Shown one piece after another: positions 55,409 through 63,862 of a stretch of 64,000 nucleotides of DNA (its first letter is position 1; the number at the start of each line of letters is the position of its first letter). Origin of the DNA: JALQTD01 sp965656785 (lineage in GTDB: Bacteria; Bacteroidota; Bacteroidia; Flavobacteriales_D; Sanyastnellaceae). The stretch spans positions 16,064 to 80,063 of the forward strand of contig CBFHLY010000014.1 of assembly GCA_965656785.1 (NCBI GenBank). Direction: 5' to 3'. The notes under the pieces were generated by a model. The model worked only from the letters and a program-made list of their open reading frames with translations. It searched no databases and had not been told where the DNA came from. The position numbers and the translations under genes are program-made.

Positions 55409-56140
55409 ATGTCACTGCATTCCCCTACCCTGCAAGCACAATGGTTGACCCAAGGAGCGCTGGATGTCGAGTACAAGCAGTACTTGTTTTTGGCCTGGTT
55501 GCAACGCGTTCGCCAGCAATTTGACGCCGGACGGGTTTATCCTTCGCTCGGAGAAGTCATTGATCATCATCGGTTTATGAACGCTTTTGCGCGGGCGCGG
55601 GCGGCTTGGCAATCCGGGACTTCCCGCTCCATCGCCGGCATCGATTGGGCGCACCTTCGGCTCATTTTCGAACAGGATGAGCCGATGGGCCATGCGGAAT
55701 TGGAGGCGTACTTCGAGGCGTGTTTGGCGTTCGCGTTGCCGGAGTTGGACCGCGTGCTCGAGGAGGGGCGGGAGCTGTTCGACTGGATCGAGGAGCATTT
55801 GGAGGTGATGCCGGTGGGGGTGGTGCCGATTTATCGCGGGGATGGGTACGTTTTGGTCTACGATGAGAGCCAGCATTTTCTGCGCACCTACCGCTATGCC
55901 AAAAGCTGGATCCAACTCGACGACGATCGGATGATTCAACTGTCGCTCGAGCCCATCGAACAGCGGTACAAGCTGCTGAGCGAGTCGTTTGAAAGCGTGA
56001 AACTGGGACTGATTCGGCGGTTCAAAGACCTGCCCAACCCCGCGACCTACCTGGTGCGGGCATCGATGGGCTTTCCGCTGCAGGAAACCCTACTGCCCAT
56101 TGCGAAACGCATGCTGCTCCGGGAACTGCAAGGGCGCTGA
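55409..56140 (+). CDS. Conserved hypothetical protein
   Basis: 243 residues, not recognised. No signal peptide or membrane helix; rich in Trp, Tyr and Phe and charged residues, likely a soluble helical protein (YKQYLFLAWLQRVRQQF, LEAYFEACLAFALPELD). The C-terminal part has FKDLPNPATYLVRASMGFPLQET, which looks conserved. The frame is clean, the start ATG is the first in the open frame, and coding bias agrees with neighbours. It is followed 22 bases later by a beta-mannosidase, but a functional link is not evident. Confidence 0.7.
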   Translation: MSLHSPTLQAQWLTQGALDVEYKQYLFLAWLQRVRQQFDAGRVYPSLGEVIDHHRFMNAFARARAAWQSGTSRSIAGIDWAHLRLIFEQDEPMGHAELEAYFEACLAFALPELDRVLEEGRELFDWIEEHLEVMPVGVVPIYRGDGYVLVYDESQHFLRTYRYAKSWIQLDDDRMIQLSLEPIEQRYKLLSESFESVKLGLIRRFKDLPNPATYLVRASMGFPLQETLLPIAKRMLLRELQGR

Positions 56141-56162
56141 GGGGATTCCGTATCATTGAGCC

Positions 56163-58580
56163 ATGAAAGGATGGCTTTGGGCGGCGTTGGCCGTCGGTTT
56201 GGGATGCGGGCGCTCGGCGGCACCGGAGGCCGTGGAATTGGAGGCGGGCTGGGTGCTCGATGGGATCGGCTCGGTGGAAGTGCCGGGGCACGTGTTGCTG
56301 GAATTGGAGCGGGCGGGACGGGTTCCGAACGCGTTTTTGGGGACCAACGAAGGGGCGGTCCAATGGGTCGAAGATTCGGTTTGGACGTATCGATTGGAGT
56401 TGGTGCGGCCGGAGGGCTGGTCCGCCGGCGATGCGACGTTCCTGGTGTTTGACGGGCTGGACACGTATGCGACGGTGGAAGTGGATGGGGCGGTGGTGCT
56501 CGAGGCGAACAACGCGCTCCGGACTTGGCGCAGCGCGGATTTCCCGTTGAGCGAAGGCGGGCACGAGCTGGTGGTGCGCTTCGATCCGGTGGCGGCCCGT
56601 GGACTTGAGGCCGCTGGGGGTTCATTGCCCGCGAGCAATGAACCCCGGCCCATCGGTGAGCAGAGCAGTCCCTACACGCGGAAGGCCCCGTACCAGTTCG
56701 GCTGGGACTGGGGGCCACGACTTGCGGGCCCTGGCATCACGGGGACGGTGCGGTGGGTGAACCCATCGGCGGGCGGCTGGACCGATGCTCCGACGCCGTG
56801 GTGCGAAGTGCTCACGGCTTCCACGGCCTCTGCGCGGGTGGCGGTGCACGGCCGGGCCGGCTGGGCGCTGGAAGGGGACTGGAACTGGGACGGGGACACA
56901 CTCGTCCTCGAGCAACCGGCGCTGTGGTGGCCGCGCGGAATGGGCGATCAGCCGCTGTACACCCTGCCGTGGCGGCATGAAGCCACCGGGGTAGAGCGCA
57001 CGACCCGCCTTGGATTGCGCACGCTCGAGTGGGTCCAAACCCCCGACGCTTTCGGCCCCCAATTCGCCCTCCACGTCAACGGCGTCCCAATCCACGCGCG
57101 CGGCGCAAACATCGTCCCGCCGGATTTCCATGAGGTGCGCGCCGCTTCAAGGTGGATTGAACCGGTGGTGCAGGCGGTTTCGGCGAACATGAACATGCTG
57201 CGGGTTTGGGGTGGCGGCATCTACCCGCCGGAGTCGTTTTTTCAGGCGTGCGATGAGGCGGGGGTGCTGGTTTGGCAGGACTTCGCCTTTGCTTGCTCCA
57301 TGGTGCCGGGCGATGCAGCCTTCCTGGCCAACTTGGAAGCGGAGGCGCGCGAGCAAGTGGGGCGGCTGCGGCACCACGCGTGCCTTGCGCTTTGGTGCGG
57401 CAACAACGAAGTGGAACGGGCGTGGTACGAATGGGGGTGGCAGGACCTATACGGCCTACACGGGGCGGACAGCGCGCGGGTTTGGGCGGATTACGAAGCG
57501 GTCTTCAACGACCTGTTGCCGCGCGTGGTGGCGGAGGAGAGCGATGCGTTTTACTGGCCGTCGTCGCCCAACCGCGGGGAAGGCGGGGACGAGCACGCGT
57601 GGGGCATTTGGTTTGGGCTGGAGGATTTCGATTACTACAGCCGGCACCGGGGGCGGTTTGCGAGCGAGTACGGCTTGCAGAGCTTGCCGGATCGGCACAC
57701 GCTGCGGGAGGCGGGCGTCGAGTCGTTCGGCGATTCCGCGCTGCAGTACCGCCAGCGGAGCCGCATGGATTGGCTGGAGCCCGGGTTCGACGGGTGGGAC
57801 ATGATGCTGCACTTCATGGGGAAGGCGGTGGGGGCGCCGGCGGACGGGGATTTGGACGACTGGATCTTCCGAAGCCAAACCACGCAAGCCCTGGGCCTCG
57901 AGCACGCCCTCGAACGCCACCGCACCAGCGCCAGCCGCTACGCCGGTTCGCTCTACTGGTCCCTGAACGACGTGTGGCCCGCGGTCTCCTGGTCCACCGT
58001 CGACTGGGCAGGCCGCTGGAAACTCGGCCACTACGCCGCCCGCCGTGCGAACGCGCCCCGCGCGGTCCTTTGGCAACGCGAGCGCACGGACTCCCTCGTT
58101 TTCATTGCCTTCAACGATGGCCCTTCCCCGTGGCGCGATACGGTTCGGTTTGAATTGAAGACCCCTGACGGGCAAGTTCGGCGCAGCGTCCAACGCGCCA
58201 TCGATTTGGCGCCCCACAGCAACGCAGCGCTTGCCTTGGATGCGATGGCGGCTTGGGCCGCGGATCCGACGCATACCTACCTCGGCTGGACGTCGAGCGA
58301 AAGCCGCCGCACGGCGCTGTGGACGGTACCTATGAACTACATGCCGCCCCAAGGCGACCTCGAAATGAGCGGCATCGAGGGTGGAATTGAAATCACCTCC
58401 ACCGTTCACCTTCCCGTGGTGCGGCTGGAGGCAAACGTTCCCGGGTGGTTTGAAGACAACGGATTCGCCTTGGAAGCCGGGGAAACACGGCAGGTTTCAT
58501 TTGAAACTGAAGCAGCACCTCCCACACGGTTTACCGCGCGGAGTTTGCGCGCGGAAGCGGCGTGTCAAGCGGTCAATTGA
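56163..58580 (+). CDS. GH2 beta-mannosidase, lipoprotein
   Basis: Releases mannose from beta-mannosides. 805 residues with a lipobox (VGLGCGRS), so membrane-anchored and probably periplasmic or outer-membrane. Sugar-binding domain (about 20-190; KAPYQFGWDWGPRLAGPGI is typical of the beta-mannosidase branch), then the TIM barrel with acid/base Glu416 in WCGNNEVE and nucleophile Glu502 in FASEYGLQS, and C-terminal beta domains. A GH99-like gene is nearby, separated by a HEPN/MNT pair on the opposite strand. Its stop overlaps the MNT gene by 16 bases. Confidence 0.92.
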   Translation: MKGWLWAALAVGLGCGRSAAPEAVELEAGWVLDGIGSVEVPGHVLLELERAGRVPNAFLGTNEGAVQWVEDSVWTYRLELVRPEGWSAGDATFLVFDGLDTYATVEVDGAVVLEANNALRTWRSADFPLSEGGHELVVRFDPVAARGLEAAGGSLPASNEPRPIGEQSSPYTRKAPYQFGWDWGPRLAGPGITGTVRWVNPSAGGWTDAPTPWCEVLTASTASARVAVHGRAGWALEGDWNWDGDTLVLEQPALWWPRGMGDQPLYTLPWRHEATGVERTTRLGLRTLEWVQTPDAFGPQFALHVNGVPIHARGANIVPPDFHEVRAASRWIEPVVQAVSANMNMLRVWGGGIYPPESFFQACDEAGVLVWQDFAFACSMVPGDAAFLANLEAEAREQVGRLRHHACLALWCGNNEVERAWYEWGWQDLYGLHGADSARVWADYEAVFNDLLPRVVAEESDAFYWPSSPNRGEGGDEHAWGIWFGLEDFDYYSRHRGRFASEYGLQSLPDRHTLREAGVESFGDSALQYRQRSRMDWLEPGFDGWDMMLHFMGKAVGAPADGDLDDWIFRSQTTQALGLEHALERHRTSASRYAGSLYWSLNDVWPAVSWSTVDWAGRWKLGHYAARRANAPRAVLWQRERTDSLVFIAFNDGPSPWRDTVRFELKTPDGQVRRSVQRAIDLAPHSNAALALDAMAAWAADPTHTYLGWTSSESRRTALWTVPMNYMPPQGDLEMSGIEGGIEITSTVHLPVVRLEANVPGWFEDNGFALEAGETRQVSFETEAAPPTRFTARSLRAEAACQAVN

Positions 58581-58957
58581 GGCGGGAGCTGATCCGAGCC
58601 GTCTCGGTTGTAGACGAGTTGGGCATCCAACCGCACTTCTTGACGCCAAACCGGTGAACTGCTCGACTCCCAATGGATCACGTCGACGTGGTAGGGCCAC
58701 CAGAGCTCGTCGATTTGGTCCATGACCGCCAGCCGGTCATCGAATGTGAATTCGCGGCCCAACACGCACAAATCGACGTCCGAACCCTTCCGGTGAGTCC
58801 CCCGAGCTCGGGAACCGAACAGCACCACCGCCTCGATGCTCGGGTGGGAAGCAAACACGCTACACAACCCATCCCAAAAAGACTGGCGAATGCCCCAACA
58901 AACCGGCTCAATCCGATCCGCCCGCGCAATGATTTCGAGCCGCTTCTTCAAGTCCAT
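58565..58957 (-). CDS. MNT-type nucleotidyltransferase (antitoxin-like)
   Basis: 130 residues of the minimal nucleotidyltransferase family (HI0073/MntA type). Active-site motif LFGSRARGTHRKGSDVDL with Asp60 and Asp62; a third acid, Asp92, is in YHVDVIHW. Known members of such pairs neutralise the HEPN partner by adding AMP to it. The gene overlaps the upstream HEPN-like gene by 50 bases, so translation is coupled. It converges on the beta-mannosidase gene. Confidence 0.85.
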   Translation of the reverse strand: MDLKKRLEIIARADRIEPVCWGIRQSFWDGLCSVFASHPSIEAVVLFGSRARGTHRKGSDVDLCVLGREFTFDDRLAVMDQIDELWWPYHVDVIHWESSSSPVWRQEVRLDAQLVYNRDGSDQLPPQLTA

Positions 58958-59342
58958 GCAAGGCCCTAAAATACGTGCCCCGGATTTTCTGCAACACCGG
59001 CTGAATCATCGCCCGGTCGTAAACATGCGTCGTCACGTTGCGGCTTTGAAGCATCGACATCCACACTTCACCATCGTCAACCCAACCCTCAGCGGTGGCC
59101 CAACGAATGGCAGCACGCGGACCGCCAAGCCCTTGCCCATTGAGGTCTTTCTCCACATCCTGCAACAGCTTCCATCCCAATTCGAAGCAGTACTCGAACC
59201 GCTGAATCAAGCCCTCCTCCTCCATCGTCAATTCCTCATCATCCGCTCGTGTACGCACCAAGGCGATGCCTTGCTCGAGGCGCCTCATGGCCCGACCGAA
59301 AGCCTCGAGGCGCAGTTCAAATCGGTTCAACCGGGGTTCCAT
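58908..59342 (-). CDS. HEPN-like nucleotidyltransferase partner (toxin-like)
   Basis: 144 residues of the HI0074 substrate-binding/HEPN family, all helical. It has the full R-x4-H-x-Y motif: Arg101, His106 and Tyr108 in RNVTTHVYD, the catalytic signature of HEPN ribonuclease toxins. ATG at 59342 was chosen because upstream codons run into the control region and add no family sequence. With the next gene it forms a HEPN/MNT toxin-antitoxin-like pair. TATTTTCA at 59367-59374 may be its -7 box. Confidence 0.85.
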   Translation of the reverse strand: MEPRLNRFELRLEAFGRAMRRLEQGIALVRTRADDEELTMEEEGLIQRFEYCFELGWKLLQDVEKDLNGQGLGGPRAAIRWATAEGWVDDGEVWMSMLQSRNVTTHVYDRAMIQPVLQKIRGTYFRALHGLEEAARNHCAGGSD

Positions 59343-59380
59343 GAAGCGAACATAGGTGAAGGGCCCTGAAAATAGAAGGG

Positions 59381-59400
59381 GCGATTCACCACTGAATCGC
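59381..59400. promoter_or_regulatory. 8-bp inverted repeat between divergent genes
   Basis: GCGATTCA and TGAATCGC separated by CCAC form a perfect palindrome between the HEPN gene and the GH99-like gene, in a 92-base control region. Possible operator for the toxin-antitoxin pair or a short hairpin. Confidence 0.45.
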
Positions 59401-59434
59401 AGAAATTCACCAGCGGGTGCGTATTTTTCCAAGC

Positions 59435-60601
59435 ATGAAGCATTGGACCTGGTGCCTGATCATCTTCGCTTGGATGGGCTGCCGCGAGGAGGAACCCGCT
59501 GCCGCCGGCCCCACCGCCCCGCTCGCCGTCGCGAAGTCGAACCCGCTGCCCGTCCTCGCCCATGTCATGCCGTGGTTCGAAACGCTTCAACACGACGGCG
59601 CTTGGGGCCACCACTGGACCATGGCCCACGCCCAGCCGTGGACGACCGGCGGCGACGGGTTGCCGGACGTCGCCTCGCATTACCATCCCCTCATCGGCCC
59701 GTATTCCAGCTTCGACGAGGACGTGCTGGAGTACCACACGTTGCTGATGAAGTACAGCGGGATCGACGGGGCCATCATCGACTGGTATGGCACGAGCGGG
59801 TTGCTGGATTATGGGCGCATCGACGAGGCTACGGAGGCGCTGATTGCCGCGTTGCGCAGGGCCGGGCTGGAATATGCGTTGATGTACGAGGACCGAACGT
59901 TGGCGAATGTGCCGGCCGGGCAGGCTGCGCTGGATTGGGCGCACATCGCGGGGCGACATTTCACGGACACCGCGTATTTCCGGGTGGAGGGCGAGCCGTG
60001 GGTGGGGGTGTTTGGGCCGATTGAGTTGGAGACGCCCGAGGAATGGGCGGCCGTAGGGGTGAGCGGGCGGACACATGCGATTTGGGGGGAGGGCGCCGAG
60101 ATGGGGGCGGTGGGCGAGTTTGCGTGGATTTGGGGCGGTGGGGGCGTGGATCATTTGGCGGCGGTCGCGGCGTTCAGCGAGGGGCCGGGGGCGCGGACGG
60201 GCGTGGCGTATCCGGGGTTCAAGGATTTTTATGCGGACGGGGGGTGGGGCGCTGGTTTGGGCTGGGAAATCGCTCACAATCAAGGCCAAACCCTGCTCGA
60301 CCTCCTCGAAATCGCCTCCAACGCCGACCTCGACGCCCTCCAACTCGCCACCTGGAACGACTTCGGCGAGGGCACCATGATCGAACCCACGCACGAGTTC
60401 GGCTTCAGCCCCCTCGAAAGCGTGCAGGGCTTCACCGGCGTCGCCTACGGCCTCCCCGAGCTCGAGCTCATCCACGAACTCTACCTCGCGCGAAAGGCCC
60501 ACGCCGGCGACCCGGCAGCCCAAACCCTCCTCGATGAAGCCTTCCGCCTCCTCGTCCGCCTCGACCCCGACGCCGCCCGCGCCCAGCTCGCCGCGCTCTG
60601 A
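59435..60601 (+). CDS. GH99-like glycoside hydrolase lipoprotein
   Basis: 388 residues from ATG 59435, lipobox IFAWMGCRE. The TIM-barrel domain resembles GH99/GH71-type enzymes: HYHPLIGPYSSFDEDVLEYH, GIDGAIIDWYGTSG and WNDFGEGTMIEPTHEFGF are hallmarks, with catalytic acids expected in the last. Family members cut alpha-mannans or related glycans inside the chain. With the GH2 beta-mannosidase it suggests use of mannose-containing glycans. There is no SusC/D pair next to it. The start at a GTG 18 bases earlier is less likely. Confidence 0.82.
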   Translation: MKHWTWCLIIFAWMGCREEEPAAAGPTAPLAVAKSNPLPVLAHVMPWFETLQHDGAWGHHWTMAHAQPWTTGGDGLPDVASHYHPLIGPYSSFDEDVLEYHTLLMKYSGIDGAIIDWYGTSGLLDYGRIDEATEALIAALRRAGLEYALMYEDRTLANVPAGQAALDWAHIAGRHFTDTAYFRVEGEPWVGVFGPIELETPEEWAAVGVSGRTHAIWGEGAEMGAVGEFAWIWGGGGVDHLAAVAAFSEGPGARTGVAYPGFKDFYADGGWGAGLGWEIAHNQGQTLLDLLEIASNADLDALQLATWNDFGEGTMIEPTHEFGFSPLESVQGFTGVAYGLPELELIHELYLARKAHAGDPAAQTLLDEAFRLLVRLDPDAARAQLAAL

Positions 60602-60700
60602 CGTGTCCCCGGGACATCAATTGATTTTCAGCGCACTGCGTTTTAATTTGCGCCCACCGACGGCAATGACCCGGTCCGGTTGAACGCCAAACTCAACGCC
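60602..60700. other. Control region before amt
   Basis: 99 bases holding a 13-base palindrome (TGTCCC-C-GGGACA, 60604-60616) directly after the GH99-like stop, and a TAATTTGC element further on that only partly matches the -7 box. The palindrome has no T run, so it may be an operator more than a terminator. Confidence 0.4.
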
Positions 60701-61984
60701 ATGGGACGCCGCCTGAACTTCATCTTCCTCCTCCTTTTCGTGCTCATCGCTTGGCTCGCGGGCGGTGCTGAACTCGCCCCCGCCGAAGGCATCGACTCCG
60801 GCGACACCGCGTGGATGCTCGTGGCGAGCGCGTTCGTCCTGCTGATGACGCCGGGTCTCGCGTTCTTTTATGGCGGCATGGTGCACCGCAAGCACATCAT
60901 CAGCACCATGTTGCAAAGCTTCGTGGCGCTTGGCGTGGTCAGCGTCGTTTGGGTCGTCGTCGGCTTCAGCCTGTGCTTCGGGGAGAGCGTGGGGGGCGTG
61001 GTCGGGAATCCGATGACGTTTTTGGCCTTCAACGGCGTGGGGCTCAAGCCAAACCCCGATTTCGCCCCCACGATTCCCTTCCTCCTCTTCGCCCTGTTCC
61101 AGCTCAAATTCGCGATCATCACGCCGGCGCTCATCACCGGCAGCCTCGCGGGGCGCCTGCGGTTCCGGAGCTACATCCTGTTCATGGTGCTGTTCAGCCT
61201 GCTCATTTACGCGCCGCTCGCGCACATGACGTGGCACCCGGACGGGCTGCTGCGCCAGGCGGGGGTGCTGGACTTCGCGGGTGGCACGGTGGTGCACATG
61301 TCGGCGGGGCTGGCCGCGCTCGCGGGAGCGGTTTTCCTCGGCAAGCGCCAAAACCCACGCGAAGAGAAACCGGCGAACATCCCGTTCGTCATCCTCGGCA
61401 CGGGCCTCCTGTGGTTCGGATGGTTCGGCTTCAACGCGGGCAGCGCGTTCGGCGCGAACGGCGACGCGGTCCTCGCCTTCGCGAACACGAACCTCGCTTC
61501 GGCTACGGCCATGATCGCCTGGATGTTCTACGAGCGGTTCATGGGGCGGAAGATGTCAGCGGTGGGCGCGTGCATCGGCGCCATCGTCGGGCTGGTGGCC
61601 ATCACGCCCGCGGCCGGGTTCGTGACGCTCGGGGAGAGCATGCTCATCGGGCTGGTGGCGGCGCTGGTGAGCAATGCGGCGATTCGATTTTGGCCCCAAA
61701 CCCAAATCGACGACACCCTCGACGTCTTCCCCAGCCACGGCGTGGGCGGCATCGTGGGCATGCTCATGACGGCCCTGTTCGCCCGGAACGTCGGCCTCGT
61801 CCACGGCGGCGGCTGGGGGCCGTTCGCCGTGCACCTCGCGGCCCTCGTCGGCGTCATCCTGTTCACGTTCGGCGGCGCCTACGCCCTGTTCCTCCTCGTC
61901 AACGCGGCCCTACCGGTGCGCGTCACGCAGGAGCAGGAAGAGCGCGGCCTCGACCTCAGCCAGCACGGCGAGTCCCTGCGCTGA
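60701..61984 (+). CDS. amt: Ammonium transporter
   Basis: Conducts ammonium across the inner membrane. 427 residues from ATG 60701 (a TTG seven codons earlier is possible). The first hydrophobic segment (FIFLLLFVLIAWLAGG) may be a signal peptide, then about eleven helices with Amt signatures: LLMTPGLAFFYGGMV, the pore His-containing DFAGGTVVHMSAGLAAL and SHGVGGIVGML. No glnB (PII) gene is adjacent, although they are often linked. Its end overlaps the sterol-desaturase-family gene by 29 bases. Confidence 0.95.
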   Translation: MGRRLNFIFLLLFVLIAWLAGGAELAPAEGIDSGDTAWMLVASAFVLLMTPGLAFFYGGMVHRKHIISTMLQSFVALGVVSVVWVVVGFSLCFGESVGGVVGNPMTFLAFNGVGLKPNPDFAPTIPFLLFALFQLKFAIITPALITGSLAGRLRFRSYILFMVLFSLLIYAPLAHMTWHPDGLLRQAGVLDFAGGTVVHMSAGLAALAGAVFLGKRQNPREEKPANIPFVILGTGLLWFGWFGFNAGSAFGANGDAVLAFANTNLASATAMIAWMFYERFMGRKMSAVGACIGAIVGLVAITPAAGFVTLGESMLIGLVAALVSNAAIRFWPQTQIDDTLDVFPSHGVGGIVGMLMTALFARNVGLVHGGGWGPFAVHLAALVGVILFTFGGAYALFLLVNAALPVRVTQEQEERGLDLSQHGESLR

Positions 61985-63155
61985 CCCACGTCCACACCTG
62001 CAGCCCACCCAACAGCGCCGCCACGCCCAACGCCACCGGCACGCCCATCGCCAGTGCTGCCCACACCACCAACCCCGCATCGCCGATTCCGCTCAACGCA
62101 TCGCCGGGCCCGTCCCCGTCCCACGTCGCTCCCACCCACCACAGGTTCCACAGCACCCACGCGATGCCCGCCAGCACCAACGGCATCGGCAACGCCCGTT
62201 CAGCAAGGAGCAACCCGAAAGCGCCAACCAAGGTCACAATCCAGCGCGCGAGCAACGGCCCCAACAAGGCCCGCGGCAGCTCCGCCTCAAATTTGCGCTC
62301 CGCCCCCGTGATGGCGGGCGGAGGCACCCCCCCGTCCGGCGTCCAGCCCGGCGGGGCGAACAGGTAACGCAGCTTCAGCCCCAGGGTCGGCATCGCCTGC
62401 ACCCCGCGCCACAACCGCACCCAAGGCTGGACTTGGGCCCGCACCGGATTGAAGGTCGCCGCCGGCGTCGTGATGCCATACGTCGGCGCCTGCCGCTCCC
62501 GCTGAAACGTCCCAAACAACCGGTCCCAAACGATGAACACGCCTCCGTGATTCTTGTCGATGTACTCCGGGTCGCGCCCGTGGTGCACGCGGTGGTGCGA
62601 CGGCGTATTCAGCAGCCATTCCAGCGGCCCGAGGTGCCGAATGGCCTCCGTGTGAATCCAGAATTGGTAGACCAAATTCAGCGCCATCGCACTGGCGAAC
62701 ATCCACGGCGGAACCCCCGCCCAAGCGAGTGGCCAGTAGACCCACATCATCAACAGCTTTTGGGCTGCACTCTGGCGCAACGCCACGCCCAAATTGTAAT
62801 CCTCCGATTGGTGGTGCACCACGTGCCCGATCCAAAACACGTTCACCCGATGCGACCACCGGTGCGACCAGTAATACGCAAAATCCCCCAGCACAAACGC
62901 CGCCGCAAACCCGCCCGCCGTCTCCGGCCACGCCCAATCCCCGCGCCACTCCGCACCGAGCGCGTAGACCCCCGTGAAGGCGGCCACCGTGGCCAACTTT
63001 GCGAGCAGCCCGGTGGTTTGGTCCATGATGCCGCACCCCAAATTCGCCAACGTATCCCCCATCCGGTACACCCCCCGCTGCCCACGGGCATCCCACCACA
63101 CCTCGAGGCCGAGGAGCGCCAGGAACATGGGAATGGCGTACAAAATGATGGTCAT
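61956..63155 (-). CDS. Sterol desaturase/fatty acid hydroxylase family protein
   Basis: 399 residues from ATG 63155, overlapping the PagL-like gene by ATGA. Di-iron membrane hydroxylase signature of His boxes: DFAYYWSHRWSHR, WIGHVVHHQSEDYN and SHHRVHHGRDPEY, plus HTEAI. Helices at the N-terminus and an extra hydrophobic C-terminal part (about 300-399). In Bacteroidota such proteins hydroxylate lipids; the substrate here is unknown. The neighbouring PagL-like enzyme suggests outer-membrane lipid modification. Confidence 0.88.
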   Translation of the reverse strand: MTIILYAIPMFLALLGLEVWWDARGQRGVYRMGDTLANLGCGIMDQTTGLLAKLATVAAFTGVYALGAEWRGDWAWPETAGGFAAAFVLGDFAYYWSHRWSHRVNVFWIGHVVHHQSEDYNLGVALRQSAAQKLLMMWVYWPLAWAGVPPWMFASAMALNLVYQFWIHTEAIRHLGPLEWLLNTPSHHRVHHGRDPEYIDKNHGGVFIVWDRLFGTFQRERQAPTYGITTPAATFNPVRAQVQPWVRLWRGVQAMPTLGLKLRYLFAPPGWTPDGGVPPPAITGAERKFEAELPRALLGPLLARWIVTLVGAFGLLLAERALPMPLVLAGIAWVLWNLWWVGATWDGDGPGDALSGIGDAGLVVWAALAMGVPVALGVAALLGGLQVWTWVSAGTRRAG

Positions 63156-63826
63156 GGGCGTTCCGATGCAAAGCGGCGCGACCAGCTGACGGTCAGCCCA
63201 TTGCCGACAATGCCGGGGTTGCGCTCGCCGAGTCCGTTGTTCGATTGGTGCAAGTGACCATAGGTGAGGCGCACGCCATCGCCGCCCTCGAGGTCCCACT
63301 CCAAACCCAAGTTCGTGTTCAAATGAAACGTGAAGCGGGTGCCCGCGGCGGGGAACCGGGTGAAGCCGTAGAACGCGCCGGTTCCGGCCTCCACGAAGGG
63401 CGAAAGCTTGCGGGCGGGGAAGGCGGTCCATTTGGCCCACGGGTTGAGGCCGACGCCCATGCCGTGCGCGTTTCCGGTGCCCAAATCCGCACGCCACTCC
63501 TGCACGAGCACTTCCCAACTCAATGAAAACCAGGGCGCCACCTGTTGCTCCACCCCCACGGATTGGTTGAAGACGAGGTGGTCTTGAAGGCCGTAAACCC
63601 CCAACCGCACCTGCATGCGATGCGCCCGCTCGGCGTTCTCCACCCACCGCGCCAGCCCGTAGCTCAACGCCGCGAGCCCAAGGGCCGGCACGAAGGTCTC
63701 CTGGCTGTGCACGGACGCCGTCCCTTCATCAATGCCCGGAATGGCCGGCCACGGTTCTTGACCTCGGGCGATTCCGGTAAGCACCAACGCCCCCATCACC
63801 GCTCCTGTTTTGATGAATCGAATCAT
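63152..63826 (-). CDS. PagL-like acyloxyacyl hydrolase
   Basis: 224 residues. Signal peptide (ALVLTGIARGQ) and a small outer-membrane beta-barrel with aromatic strands. The segment GHLHQSNNGLGERNPGI near residue 195 matches the PagL active-site region (H-x-S-N; catalytic His-Ser). PagL removes the 3-O acyl chain of lipid A. It could also be a non-catalytic relative, since only the motif was judged. Two-gene operon with the sterol-desaturase-family protein. Confidence 0.72.
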   Translation of the reverse strand: MIRFIKTGAVMGALVLTGIARGQEPWPAIPGIDEGTASVHSQETFVPALGLAALSYGLARWVENAERAHRMQVRLGVYGLQDHLVFNQSVGVEQQVAPWFSLSWEVLVQEWRADLGTGNAHGMGVGLNPWAKWTAFPARKLSPFVEAGTGAFYGFTRFPAAGTRFTFHLNTNLGLEWDLEGGDGVRLTYGHLHQSNNGLGERNPGIVGNGLTVSWSRRFASERP

Positions 63827-63862
63827 GCTTTCAAGGTACGCATTTCGTCGCGGACGCCCCCG

